Source of the DNA: Protaetiibacter larvae | GTDB lineage: Bacteria > Actinomycetota > Actinomycetes > Actinomycetales > Microbacteriaceae | Reading direction: 5' to 3' | Length of the DNA: 64,000 nt | Assembly: GCF_008365275.1 (NCBI RefSeq) | Contig: NZ_CP043504.1 | Location: 558,001 to 622,000 of the forward strand | Part shown: one piece after another, positions 45,450 through 53,221 of the stretch | Numbering within the stretch: the first letter of the stretch is position 1 | How the letters are laid out: the number at the start of each line of letters is the position of its first letter | Program-made: the position numbers and the translations under genes | The notes under the pieces: model-generated | Told to the model about the DNA's origin: nothing | The model's input: only the letters and a program-made list of their open reading frames with translations | Databases searched by the model: none

Positions 45450-46831
45450 GTCCGCTTCCCCCCCAGCCGCTCAGCCCGCTCGACGGGCGCTACCGCGCCG
45501 CCGTCGAGGGCCTCGGCGAGTACCTCTCGGAGGCGGGCCTCAACCGGGCGCGCGTGCAGGTGGAGGTGGAGTGGCTGCTGTTCCTCGCCTCGCGAGGGGC
45601 GTTCGGCGCCGAGCCGCCGAGCGCCGAGCAGTCCCGCGCGCTGCGCAGCTGGGCCACCGAGTTCGGGCAGCCCGAGATCGACGAGCTCGCGCGCATCGAG
45701 GCGACCACCCGTCACGATGTGAAAGCCGTCGAATACCTCGTGCGCCGGCAGCTGACGGAGCTGGGGCTCACCCCGCTCGCGGAGCTCGTGCATTTCGCGT
45801 GCACGAGCGAAGACATCAACAACCTCTCCTACGGGCTCACGCTGCGCGCGGCGCTCACCGAGGTGTGGCTGCCGAAGTACCGCGGGGTCGTCGACGCCCT
45901 GCGCGCCCTCGCGATCGCCCACCGCGAGCAGCCGATGCTCGCCCACACGCACGGACAGCCGGCCACCCCGACGACCTTCGGCAAGGAGCTCGCGGTCGTC
46001 GTGCACCGCCTGCAGCGGCAGCTGGAGCGCATCGAGGCCGTCGAGTTCCCGGCGAAGTTCTCCGGCGCGACCGGCACCTTCTCGGCGCACTTCGCCGCGG
46101 CCCCCGGCGCGGACTGGCCCACCCTGTCACGCGAGTTCGTCACCCAGCTGGGGCTCAGCTGGAACCCGCTCACCACCCAGATCGAATCGCACGACGGGCA
46201 GGCCGAGCTGTTCGGTCGCATCAGCCACGCGAACCGCATCCTGCACAACCTGGCGACGGATGTCTGGACCTACATCTCGATCGGATACCTCACCCAGATC
46301 CCGCAGCCGGGGGCGACCGGCTCGTCGACGATGCCGCACAAGATCAACCCGATCCGCTTCGAGAACGCCGAGGCGAACCTCGAGCTGTCGAGCGCGCTGC
46401 TCGACTCGCTCGCCGCGACCCTCGTGACGAGCCGTCTGCAGCGCGACCTCACCGACTCCACGACGCAGCGCAACATCGGCGTCGCGCTCGGCCACTCGGT
46501 GCTGGCGCTCGACAACCTGAGCCGTGGACTCGGCGAGATCGCCGTCAACCCCGACGCGCTCGCCGCCGACCTCGATGCCAACTGGGAGGTGCTCGGCGAG
46601 GCGATCCAGACGGTCATCCGGGCCGAGGTGGTCGCGGGGCGCTCCTCGATCGCCGACCCCTACGCCCTGCTCAAGGAGCTCACGCGGGGCAAGCGCATCG
46701 GGCGCGACGACCTGGTCGCCTTCGTGAACGGCCTCGACATCGGCGAGGAGGCGAAGGCGCGCCTCGTGGCGCTCACCCCCGCCAGCTACACGGGCGCCGC
46801 ATCCGCTCTCGTCGACTACCTGGGCGAGTAG
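45446..46831 (+). CDS. purB: Adenylosuccinate lyase
   Basis: The protein has 461 residues of the fumarase/aspartase superfamily. Signatures are HFACTSEDINNLSYGL, AHTHGQPATPTTFGKELAVV (catalytic His) and the flexible loop SSTMPHKINPIRFENAE with catalytic Ser. It removes fumarate from SAICAR and from adenylosuccinate in purine synthesis. Length and N terminus (PLSPLDGRY) match the PurB subgroup of E. coli type. It is translationally coupled to the phosphatase gene. Confidence 0.96.
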   Translation: MSPLPPQPLSPLDGRYRAAVEGLGEYLSEAGLNRARVQVEVEWLLFLASRGAFGAEPPSAEQSRALRSWATEFGQPEIDELARIEATTRHDVKAVEYLVRRQLTELGLTPLAELVHFACTSEDINNLSYGLTLRAALTEVWLPKYRGVVDALRALAIAHREQPMLAHTHGQPATPTTFGKELAVVVHRLQRQLERIEAVEFPAKFSGATGTFSAHFAAAPGADWPTLSREFVTQLGLSWNPLTTQIESHDGQAELFGRISHANRILHNLATDVWTYISIGYLTQIPQPGATGSSTMPHKINPIRFENAEANLELSSALLDSLAATLVTSRLQRDLTDSTTQRNIGVALGHSVLALDNLSRGLGEIAVNPDALAADLDANWEVLGEAIQTVIRAEVVAGRSSIADPYALLKELTRGKRIGRDDLVAFVNGLDIGEEAKARLVALTPASYTGAASALVDYLGE

Positions 46832-46872
46832 CCGGGGCCGGTGCGCTCGGAGCCGCGCACCCATCCCCCACC

Positions 46873-46956
46873 CCAGAAATGCAGGAGATGTTGCGCCCGC
46901 CACCGGCCGCGACGGCTGGCGGGGGCGCCCGTCCTCAGAATCTCCTGCATTTCTGG
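46873..46956. repeat. Dispersed palindromic element, copy 2
   Basis: Perfect 16-bp inverted arms (46873-46888 and 46941-46956) contain the core AGAAATGCAGGAG also found at 26311-26400. The 52-bp centre is different and GC-rich. It follows purB and precedes two membrane-protein genes, so it could end purB transcripts. The two copies have similar length (84 and 90 bp). Confidence 0.85.
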
Positions 46957-47008
46957 CACGGCTGCGCGCCGGATGCTCGGGCCTGCGCGGGTGAGTGGCG
47001 CCGCCCCC

Positions 47009-47044
47009 GCAGGTCAGCGCCGCAGGTCAGCGCCGCAGGTGAGT
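47009..47044 (+). repeat. 13-bp tandem repeat
   Basis: GCAGGTCAGCGCC occurs twice in tandem with a third partial copy starting at 47035. It sits in the 235-bp spacer between purB and the next gene. No gene is visible in the spacer. Confidence 0.7.
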
Positions 47045-47066
47045 GGGGTCGGGTCGGTGGCGCGGG

Positions 47067-47378
47067 TCAGTGGCCGCGGGGGTCGCGGTGCACGGACCCG
47101 GCGGACCCGCTGGGCGCGTCGGGATCGGCGGGGTCGATTCGCTGCTCGTCCTTCGGGCCGACGGCGATGAGCAGAGTGGCGAGCACGACGAGCGAGACGA
47201 TGAACGCGACGCCGGCCATGACGAGTGGCAGCACCCAGCCGTCCTCGTAGGTCCAGCTGCGGGTGCCCATCAGCACGAAGACGCCCACGAACACCCCGAA
47301 CACCGCCGACATCACGAGGAGCTCGAGCGGGCGGAACCGGTCCCGGCGGCTGGGCGCCGGGGTCTTGTCGTCGCTCAT
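47067..47378 (-). CDS. Small two-helix membrane protein, unknown
   Basis: The protein has 103 residues. Two hydrophobic helices (about 19-41 and 50-75) contain LVMSAVFGVFVGVFVLMGT and LVMAGVAFIVSLVVLATLLI; both termini are hydrophilic and charged. No family recognised. Its ATG overlaps the stop of the upstream DUF308-like gene (ATGA), so the two probably act together in the membrane. Confidence 0.75.
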   Translation of the reverse strand: MSDDKTPAPSRRDRFRPLELLVMSAVFGVFVGVFVLMGTRSWTYEDGWVLPLVMAGVAFIVSLVVLATLLIAVGPKDEQRIDPADPDAPSGSAGSVHRDPRGH

Positions 47379-48004
47379 GCCTCGGCGGCCTTCACCGGCG
47401 CGCTGCGCGGCGGTCGCAGGGTCAACGTCGCGATCGCGAGCTGCACGCCCACGATGACGGCCCAGGCGCCGAGGATGCCGACCAGGATGATCGAGTCGGT
47501 GAGCGTGCCCGACACGACCGTCCCCTTGTCCGTGATCGAGTAGTCCTGCGCGAAGCCCTGCGGCACGAGCAGGAAGGCGAGCCCGAGCAGCGCGGTGAGC
47601 GCGCCGGTCAGCAGCCAGTCGCGGGCGGCGAGCCGGGTGCGGCGGAAGCGGATGCCGTTCACGAACTCGAGCGCCCCGGCGATGATCGCCCACGCGCTCA
47701 CGACGACCACGAGGTAGCCGACGCCACCGGTCGGCAGCACGAGCGCCGCGATCCCGGCGAGCGCGGTGACGATCGCCTGCACGAGGAGGATGCCGCGCAC
47801 AGCACGGTCGCTCCGCAGCGCGGACGCGAACAGCACGGCCGCGGTCACGATCCCGAAGATCCCGAAGCCGACGAGTCCGAAGAGGGCCGAGTGGTCGGCG
47901 TTGAAGGTGATGACGAGACCGAGCACGAGCGCGGGGATCGCCCGTGCGAGCGGCGCGACCCAGGTGTCCGGCGCCCCGAGAGCGGCGGAGGTTTCGGCTG
48001 GCAC
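47375..48004 (-). CDS. HdeD/DUF308-like membrane protein
   Basis: The protein has 209 residues and six hydrophobic helices with the two-fold pattern of HdeD-type proteins, including FGIVTAAVLFASALRSDRAV and AIIAGALEFVNGIRFRRTRL. The GTG start at 48004 follows TAGGAT by 6 bases, so it is probably leaderless. HdeD relatives are linked to acid stress in enterics; no such role is shown here. It is 38 bases downstream of dnaB in the same direction. Confidence 0.75.
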   Translation of the reverse strand: MPAETSAALGAPDTWVAPLARAIPALVLGLVITFNADHSALFGLVGFGIFGIVTAAVLFASALRSDRAVRGILLVQAIVTALAGIAALVLPTGGVGYLVVVVSAWAIIAGALEFVNGIRFRRTRLAARDWLLTGALTALLGLAFLLVPQGFAQDYSITDKGTVVSGTLTDSIILVGILGAWAVIVGVQLAIATLTLRPPRSAPVKAAEA

Positions 48005-48042
48005 CCGCCCATCCTACGTCGGCGGGGACGGCGCGCCCTCGC

Positions 48043-49419
48043 TCAGGCGGGCGCCATGTCGGTGAACCGCGAGTTGGCGCCCTGGAAGGCGACGGTCACC
48101 GTGGCCGTCGGGCCGTTGCGGTGCTTCGCCACGATGAGATCCGCCTCGCCGGGGCGCGACGACTCCTTCTCGTAGGCGCTCTCGCGGTGCAGCAGGATCA
48201 CCATGTCGGCGTCCTGCTCGAGGGACCCGGACTCTCGCAGGTCCGAGAGGGCGGGCTTCTTGTCGACCCGCTGTTCGGGGCCACGGTTGAGCTGTGAGAG
48301 CGCGATGACCGGCACCTGCAGCTCCTTCGCCAGCAGCTTGAGGGCGCGCGAGAACTCGGAGACCTCCTGCTGTCGCGACTCGACGCGCTTGCCCGAGGTC
48401 ATGAGCTGCAGGTAGTCGATGACGACGAGCTTGAGCCCCACCTTCTGCTTGAGACGACGGCACTTGGCCCGGATCTCGACGAGGGTCATATTGGGGCTGT
48501 CGTCGATGTAGAGGGGCGCGTCGGCGATGCGGCCGCGCGTGGATGCGAGGGTCGTCCAGTCCTCGCTGCGGACGGTGCCCTTGCGCATCGACTGCAGGAA
48601 GACGTTCGACTCGGCCGAGAGCAGACGCATCGCGATCTCGGATCGCCCCATCTCGAGCGAGAAGAAGATGGTGGGCAGGTCGTGGCCGATGGCGGCCGAA
48701 CGGGCGAAGTCGAGCGCGAGCGTCGACTTTCCGAGGGCGGGACGCGCGGCGATGATGATGAGCTGCCCGGGGTGGAGCCCGTTGGTGAGTCCGTCGAGCT
48801 CGGTGAAGCCGGTCGGCACGCCGACCATCTGGCCGCCGCGCCCGCTCGCGAGCTCGATCTCCTCCGCCGCGACGTTCATCGCCTCGACGAGGGGCACGTA
48901 GTCCTCCGCCTCGACGCCGCCGGCGACGCCGTAAATCTCGGCCTGGGCGTTGTTGACGAGGTCGGTCACCTCGCCCTCGCTCGCGTAGCCCATCTGCACG
49001 ATGCGGGTGCCCGCCTCGACGAGCCGCCGCAGCACCGCCTTCTCGGCGACGATCTGCGCGTAGTACCCCGCGTTGGCCGCGGTCGGCACGAGGCCCGTGA
49101 GGGTGTGGAGGTACTCGGGGCCGCCCGCGCGCGCCAGTTCGCCCGCCTTGGTGAGCTGATCGGTGACGGCGATCACGTCGGTCGGCTCGCCGTGGGCGTA
49201 GAGCGCGAGGATCGCCTCGAAGATCACCTCGTGCTTCGGGATGTAGAAGTCGACCCCGCGCACGGTCTCGAGCACATCGGCGACGGCATCCTTGCTGAGC
49301 AGCATCCCGCCGATCGCGCTCTGCTCGGCGAGCAGGTCATGCGGCGGGGTCCGCTCGCCCTGCCAGCCCTCCCGAGGGCGGTCGGCATCGGATGCGAGTC
49401 CCAGATGGGCGATCGACAC
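48043..49419 (-). CDS. dnaB: Replicative DNA helicase DnaB
   Basis: The protein has 458 residues with no intein. The N-terminal collar (about 20-130) contains LLAEQSAIGGMLLSKDAVAD. The RecA-like core has Walker A ARPALGKSTLA, FFSLEMGRSEIAMRLL, VVIDYLQLM, LSQLNRGPEQRVDKKP and the arginine finger region near the C terminus (VAKHRNGPTATV). DnaB hexamers unwind DNA at the fork. The GTG start has AAGGAGG upstream. It follows the rpsF-ssb-rpsR-rplI operon, as in most actinobacteria. Confidence 0.96.
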   Translation of the reverse strand: MSIAHLGLASDADRPREGWQGERTPPHDLLAEQSAIGGMLLSKDAVADVLETVRGVDFYIPKHEVIFEAILALYAHGEPTDVIAVTDQLTKAGELARAGGPEYLHTLTGLVPTAANAGYYAQIVAEKAVLRRLVEAGTRIVQMGYASEGEVTDLVNNAQAEIYGVAGGVEAEDYVPLVEAMNVAAEEIELASGRGGQMVGVPTGFTELDGLTNGLHPGQLIIIAARPALGKSTLALDFARSAAIGHDLPTIFFSLEMGRSEIAMRLLSAESNVFLQSMRKGTVRSEDWTTLASTRGRIADAPLYIDDSPNMTLVEIRAKCRRLKQKVGLKLVVIDYLQLMTSGKRVESRQQEVSEFSRALKLLAKELQVPVIALSQLNRGPEQRVDKKPALSDLRESGSLEQDADMVILLHRESAYEKESSRPGEADLIVAKHRNGPTATVTVAFQGANSRFTDMAPA

Positions 49420-49849
49420 GGTGGCCTCCTTCCGAGGACGAAACTACGGTCCGCCTCGGACACCGAGACGAGGCGCACCGCGGCCAGTGCACATCGCTAT
49501 GGCGGTGATCCGGTGCCGCGGGTCACAGCACCGGATGCCAAGGTAGGCAGCCGTGATCAGGGGTTCAAGCCCCCCTGTGGATGGCCATGTGGATGGATGG
49601 CAGGAAACGCCGGGCGCGATGTGCAGAAGCTGGGGAGAAGTCCGTGGAGAACTCGCACAAGTGTCGCATTAACTGGCCCGTGACCTGGGGTTTCTGTTCC
49701 CACATGCTGTGTGTAGAAACATGTTTAGAGTTCGGGTTGAAGCTTGTGGGATTGCACACCCGACATGTGGAGAAACGTCTTGACAGAATCCCCGGAAACG
49801 CAGTAGCGGCGCACCCCCTGAGGGGCGCGCCGCTACCGGGTTTCTCGCG
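49420..49849. other. AT-richer intergenic region between dnaB and rplI
   Basis: This 430-bp region is visibly less GC-rich than the genes around it, mainly 49560-49800. It holds the dnaB ribosome binding site, several TGTGGA motifs and the terminator of rplI. The TGTGGA copies lack the full DnaA-box pattern. No convincing gene or RNA was recognised; short open frames here have no supporting start signals. Confidence 0.5.
49803..49836 (-). terminator. Terminator after rplI
   Basis: GTAGCGGCGC and GCGCCGCTAC form the outer stem and CCCC/GGGG the inner stem around loop CTGA, with one mismatch. It lies 14 bases past the rplI stop on the minus strand. Confidence 0.85.
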
Positions 49850-50302
49850 CTACTTGGCCGCGACGACCTCGAGCTGAAGCACCGCGACGACGTCCTGGCG
49901 CAGACGCACCGTCGCCTCGAAGCGACCGGTCGACTTGACGGCCGAGCTGAGCTCGATCGTCTGCTTGTCAAGGGTTCCGAGACCGGCGGCCTCGACGGCG
50001 GCGACGATGTCGGCGGTCTTCACCGAGCCGAACAGGCGGCCCTCGCGGCCCGCCTTCACGCTCAGCTTGATGGGCGCCGACTCGAGCTTGGCCTTGAGGG
50101 CCTGGGCGTCCTCGAGGGTCGCCAGCTCGCGTGCCGCACGCGCGGCCTTGATCTGGTCGACCTGCTTCTCGCCGCCACGGCTCCACGCCACGGCGAAGCC
50201 CTGCGGGATGAGGTAGTTGCGGGCGTAGCCGTTCTTGACCTCGACGACGTCACCGGCCGAACCGAGACCGGAGACCTCGGAGGTGAGGATGAGCTTCGAC
50301 AT
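49850..50302 (-). CDS. rplI: 50S ribosomal protein L9
   Basis: The protein has 150 residues. The N-terminal domain shows [20 protein letters not shown] (22-41), the L9 signature; a long helix and the C-terminal domain with [20 protein letters not shown] follow. L9 binds 23S rRNA and bridges neighbouring ribosomes. It is the last gene of rpsF-ssb-rpsR-rplI and is followed by a strong terminator. Confidence 0.96.
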   Translation of the reverse strand: MSKLILTSEVSGLGSAGDVVEVKNGYARNYLIPQGFAVAWSRGGEKQVDQIKAARAARELATLEDAQALKAKLESAPIKLSVKAGREGRLFGSVKTADIVAAVEAAGLGTLDKQTIELSSAVKSTGRFEATVRLRQDVVAVLQLEVVAAK

Positions 50303-50311
50303 ATCGGTCTC

Positions 50312-50575
50312 CTATCGGCCCGAGCCCGCGTACGGGAGGAGCGCCATCTCGCGCGCGTTCTTGACGGCGCGGGCGATGAGGCGCTGCTCCTGCACGGAGA
50401 CACCGGTGATGCGGCGGGCGCGGATCTTTCCACGCTCGGAGATGAACTTGCGGAGGGTGGCGACGTCCTTGTAGTCGATCACACCGACCTTCACGGACTT
50501 CGCGGGGGCGGCGTTCTTGCCGCCCTTCACGACGCGCTTGCGGCGGTCCTGGCCGCCGCTGCTCTTTCCAGCCAT
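50312..50575 (-). CDS. rpsR: 30S ribosomal protein S18
   Basis: The protein has 87 residues, starting [34 protein letters not shown] and [20 protein letters not shown] are conserved S18 blocks. It contains no cysteine, so it is the zinc-free form. It lies 46 bases after ssb and 9 before rplI. Confidence 0.95.
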   Translation of the reverse strand: MAGKSSGGQDRRKRVVKGGKNAAPAKSVKVGVIDYKDVATLRKFISERGKIRARRITGVSVQEQRLIARAVKNAREMALLPYAGSGR

Positions 50576-50621
50576 TGCTGCTTCTTTCTGGGGTTGATGG
50601 TCTGATCGGCCCGGTGGGCGA

Positions 50622-51110
50622 TCAGAACGGGGTCTCGTCGGAGTAGGAACCGGGCGTGTTCCACACGTCACCCGACTCGGCGGGGCCGGTGCTCGACCAC
50701 GGCTCGTCGGCGACGGCGCCCTGCGAACGGCCACCGCCTCCGCCGGACGACGCACGGGTGACCTGGGCGGTCGCGTACCGCAGGCTCGGGCCGATCTCGT
50801 CGACCTCGAGCTCGATGCTGGTGCGCTTCTCGCCTTCCTTCGTCTCGTAGGAGCGCTGCTTCAGGCGACCGGTCGCGATGACGCGGCTGCCCTTGGTCAG
50901 CGAGCCGGCGACGTGCTCGGCGAACTCACGCCAGCAGGACGCGCGGAGGAACAGGGCCTCGCCGTCCTTCCAGTCGTTCGACGCACGATCGAAGGTGCGC
51001 GGCGTGGACGCGATGGTGAAGTTCGCGACCGCGAGCCCGCCCTGCGTGTAGCGCAGTTCGGGATCCGCCGTGAGGTTGCCCACGACCGTGATGATCGTCT
51101 CGCCGGCCAT
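50622..51110 (-). CDS. ssb: Single-stranded DNA-binding protein
   Basis: The protein has 162 residues. The OB fold (about 1-110) contains [20 protein letters not shown] and [21 protein letters not shown] Gly/Ser-rich linker leads to an acidic tip DETPF, the contact for replication and repair proteins. It lies 3 bases after rpsF and belongs to the same operon. Confidence 0.96.
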   Translation of the reverse strand: MAGETIITVVGNLTADPELRYTQGGLAVANFTIASTPRTFDRASNDWKDGEALFLRASCWREFAEHVAGSLTKGSRVIATGRLKQRSYETKEGEKRTSIELEVDEIGPSLRYATAQVTRASSGGGGGRSQGAVADEPWSSTGPAESGDVWNTPGSYSDETPF

Positions 51111-51113
51111 GGC

Positions 51114-51524
51114 CTACTCGGCGTCCTTCTCGGCCGCAGCCTTCGCAGCGGGCTTCTCGGCGGCGGGAGCCTTGGCAGCCTTGCGGGCGGCCTTCTTCTC
51201 CTCGTCGGCGGCGTGCGCGGCGACGCGGGCGACGGCCTCCTCCGCGCGGAGCACCTTGGTGCGCAGCACGGCCTCCGACAGCTTCAGCTGGCGGTCGAGC
51301 TCGAGGGTGGCCTCGCTCGTGGCGGTGAAGTTGACGACGGCGTAGATGCCCTCGGCCTTCTTCTTGATCTCGTACGCCAGGCGGCGACGACCCCAGATGT
51401 CGACGTTCTCGATGGTGCCACCGTCGTTGCGGATGACGCCGAGGAACTTGTCCAGGCTGGGTGCGACGGTGCGCTCATCGATCTCGGGATCGAGAATCAC
51501 CATCAACTCGTACTGATGCGTCAT
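51114..51524 (-). CDS. rpsF: 30S ribosomal protein S6
   Basis: The protein has 136 residues. The S6 fold (1-95) starts [17 protein letters not shown] and contains [20 protein letters not shown]. The C-terminal 40 residues are an Ala/Lys/Glu-rich extension ending AAAEKDAE, an extra relative to E. coli S6. It is the first gene of the operon. Upstream (51525-51639) is the promoter region, with a perfect CCTGTA/TACAGG repeat at 51613-51629. Confidence 0.95.
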   Translation of the reverse strand: MTHQYELMVILDPEIDERTVAPSLDKFLGVIRNDGGTIENVDIWGRRRLAYEIKKKAEGIYAVVNFTATSEATLELDRQLKLSEAVLRTKVLRAEEAVARVAAHAADEEKKAARKAAKAPAAEKPAAKAAAEKDAE

Positions 51525-51639
51525 TGACCCACCTCCTTCGGACTAGAACGGCTGCAGGATGTCTGCAGCAGGAGGGTTGAATGCATCTGCACGCACGCGA
51601 ACGTGCGGGCAACCTGTACATCTTACAGGCCGACGACGC

Positions 51640-51672
51640 GGTTTCGATACGCCGCTGCGCGGCTACTCAACC
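51640..51672 (-). repeat. GATC-type short palindrome, copy R1
   Basis: Forty-base family member with GGTTTCGATACGCCG on the plus strand and CGGCTACTCAACC at the other end; the centre GCCG-CTGCG-CGGC forms a stem. The cca stop codon (51667-51669) lies inside it. Confidence 0.75.
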
Positions 51673-53100
51673 AGCGGGGTCCTGCCGGGCGCTCCACCAG
51701 GCGCGGAGGCGCTGCTCGGCGTCCGCGGGGGCGAGCGGTCCCTCGTCGAGGCGCAGCTCGAGAAGATGGCGGTAGGCCTCGCCCACCTCCGGCCCCGGCG
51801 CGATCCCGAGGATCGCCATGATCTGCTCGCCGTCCAGGTCGGGACGGATGGCGGCCAGCTCCTCCTCGGCGGCGAGCGCCGCGATGCGTTCCTCGAGCTC
51901 GTCGTAGGCCTGCTGCAGGCGCGCGGCCTTGCGCTGATTGCGGGTGGTGACGTCCGCGCGCGACAGGATGTGCAGCCGTTCCAGCTGGTCGCCCGCGTCG
52001 CGCACGTAGCGTCGCACCGCGGCGTCCGTCCAGCCGGCGTCGGCGTAACCGAAGAACCGCAGGTGCAGCCGAACGAGCGTGGCGACCGCCTTGATCGTCT
52101 CGCCGTCGAAGCGCAGCTCGCGCAGCCGCTTGGTGGCGAGCTTCGCGCCGAGCACGTCGTGGTGGTGGAAGCTCACGGCTCCCCCCGGCTCGATCCGGCG
52201 CGTCGCCGGCTTGCCGATGTCGTGCAGCAGGGTCGCGAGCCGCAGCACGAGGTCGGGCGCGTGGCCGCGCGAGCCCTCGAGCGCGATCGCCTGACGCAGG
52301 GCGGTGAGGCTGTGCTCGTAGACGTCCTTGTGGTGGGCGTGCTCGTCGATCTCGAGTCGCAGCGCCGGCAGCTCGGGCAGGATGCGCTCCGCGAGGCCCG
52401 TGTCGACGAGCACCCGGAGCCCGGAGTCCGGGTCCGGTGCGAGCAGCAGCTTCGTGAGCTCCTCGCCGACGCGCTCCGCCGAGACGATGTCGATCCGATC
52501 CGCCATCGCCTGGATCGCGGATGCGGTGGCCGCCCCGAGCGTGAAGCCGAGCTGCGCCGTGAACCGCGCGCCGCGCAGCATCCGCAGCGGGTCGTCGCCG
52601 AACGACACCTCGGGCTCGATCGGCGTGCGCAGGCGCCCGGCCAGCAGGTCCTCGAGGCCGCCCGACGGGTCGACGAGCACCTTGCCGGGCAGCCGCAGGG
52701 CCAGCGCGTTGACGGTGAAGTCGCGACGCAGCAGGTCGCCTTCGAGACTGTCGCCGAAGGCGACGACGGGCTTGCGGGTGGCGCCGTCGTACACGTCGGA
52801 ACGGTAGGTCGTGATCTCGACGGTCAGCTCGCCGAGGCGCGCGCCGATCGTGCCGAATGCGCGACCGATGTCCCAGTGGGCGGAGGCGAGCGGGGCGATG
52901 ACCGCGAGGATCTCGTCGGGGCTCGCCGAGCTCGCGAAGTCGAGGTCGTGCGCGTCGCGACCGAGGAAGGCATCCCGCACCGGCCCGCCCACGAGGGCGA
53001 GCTCGTGCCCCGCCGCCGCGAAGCGCTCGGCGATCCTCCGGACGGTCGGCGAATCGGCGAGCGCGTGAAGCCGCTCGACGGCTGCCGCGACGGGTTGCAT
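51667..53100 (-). CDS. cca: CCA tRNA nucleotidyltransferase with HD domain
   Basis: The protein has 477 residues from ATG 53100, with TAGACT 8 bases upstream; a longer frame to 53166 has no start signal. The pol-beta-like head has LALVGGPVRDAFLGRDAHDL (35-54) and DFASSA with metal-binding acids; RRDFTVNALALRL and GDDPLRMLRGARF follow. The C-terminal HD domain shows HHKDVYEHSLTA and LLHDIGKP, and is typical of the actinobacterial form (PcnA-like). It adds or repairs the CCA end of tRNAs. The last codons run into a GATC-type palindrome that supplies the stop. Confidence 0.94.
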   Translation of the reverse strand: MQPVAAAVERLHALADSPTVRRIAERFAAAGHELALVGGPVRDAFLGRDAHDLDFASSASPDEILAVIAPLASAHWDIGRAFGTIGARLGELTVEITTYRSDVYDGATRKPVVAFGDSLEGDLLRRDFTVNALALRLPGKVLVDPSGGLEDLLAGRLRTPIEPEVSFGDDPLRMLRGARFTAQLGFTLGAATASAIQAMADRIDIVSAERVGEELTKLLLAPDPDSGLRVLVDTGLAERILPELPALRLEIDEHAHHKDVYEHSLTALRQAIALEGSRGHAPDLVLRLATLLHDIGKPATRRIEPGGAVSFHHHDVLGAKLATKRLRELRFDGETIKAVATLVRLHLRFFGYADAGWTDAAVRRYVRDAGDQLERLHILSRADVTTRNQRKAARLQQAYDELEERIAALAAEEELAAIRPDLDGEQIMAILGIAPGPEVGEAYRHLLELRLDEGPLAPADAEQRLRAWWSARQDPAG

Positions 53101-53179
53101 AGCCGTCGAGTCTAGATGAGGCGGCTCACCACGCGGCCGGAACGCCGGGGCCCCGGATGCCCTCAACTAGACTTCCCCC

Positions 53180-53221
53180 ATGTCGGCCGTGTCGTTCGGG
53201 AGCGCCCCGCTGTGCCGTTGA
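53180..53221 (+). other. Candidate 13-codon leaderless leader ORF
   Basis: TAGACT (53168-53173) stands 6 bases before ATG 53180, the usual spacing for leaderless genes in this window. The frame encodes MSAVSFGSAPLCR and stops at 53219-53221, just past the GTG start (53212) of the DUF6049 gene. It may be translated from the transcript's first base and couple to the main gene. Confidence 0.35.

Noticed and set aside
49560-49790. Possible replication origin with repeated TGTGGA motifs
   Set aside because: The motifs do not match the DnaA box (TTGTCCACA or TTATCCACA) and there is no dnaA or dnaN. parAB-rsmG-jag at the right edge places the origin beyond 64000. One isolated box at 62981-62989 is also not enough.
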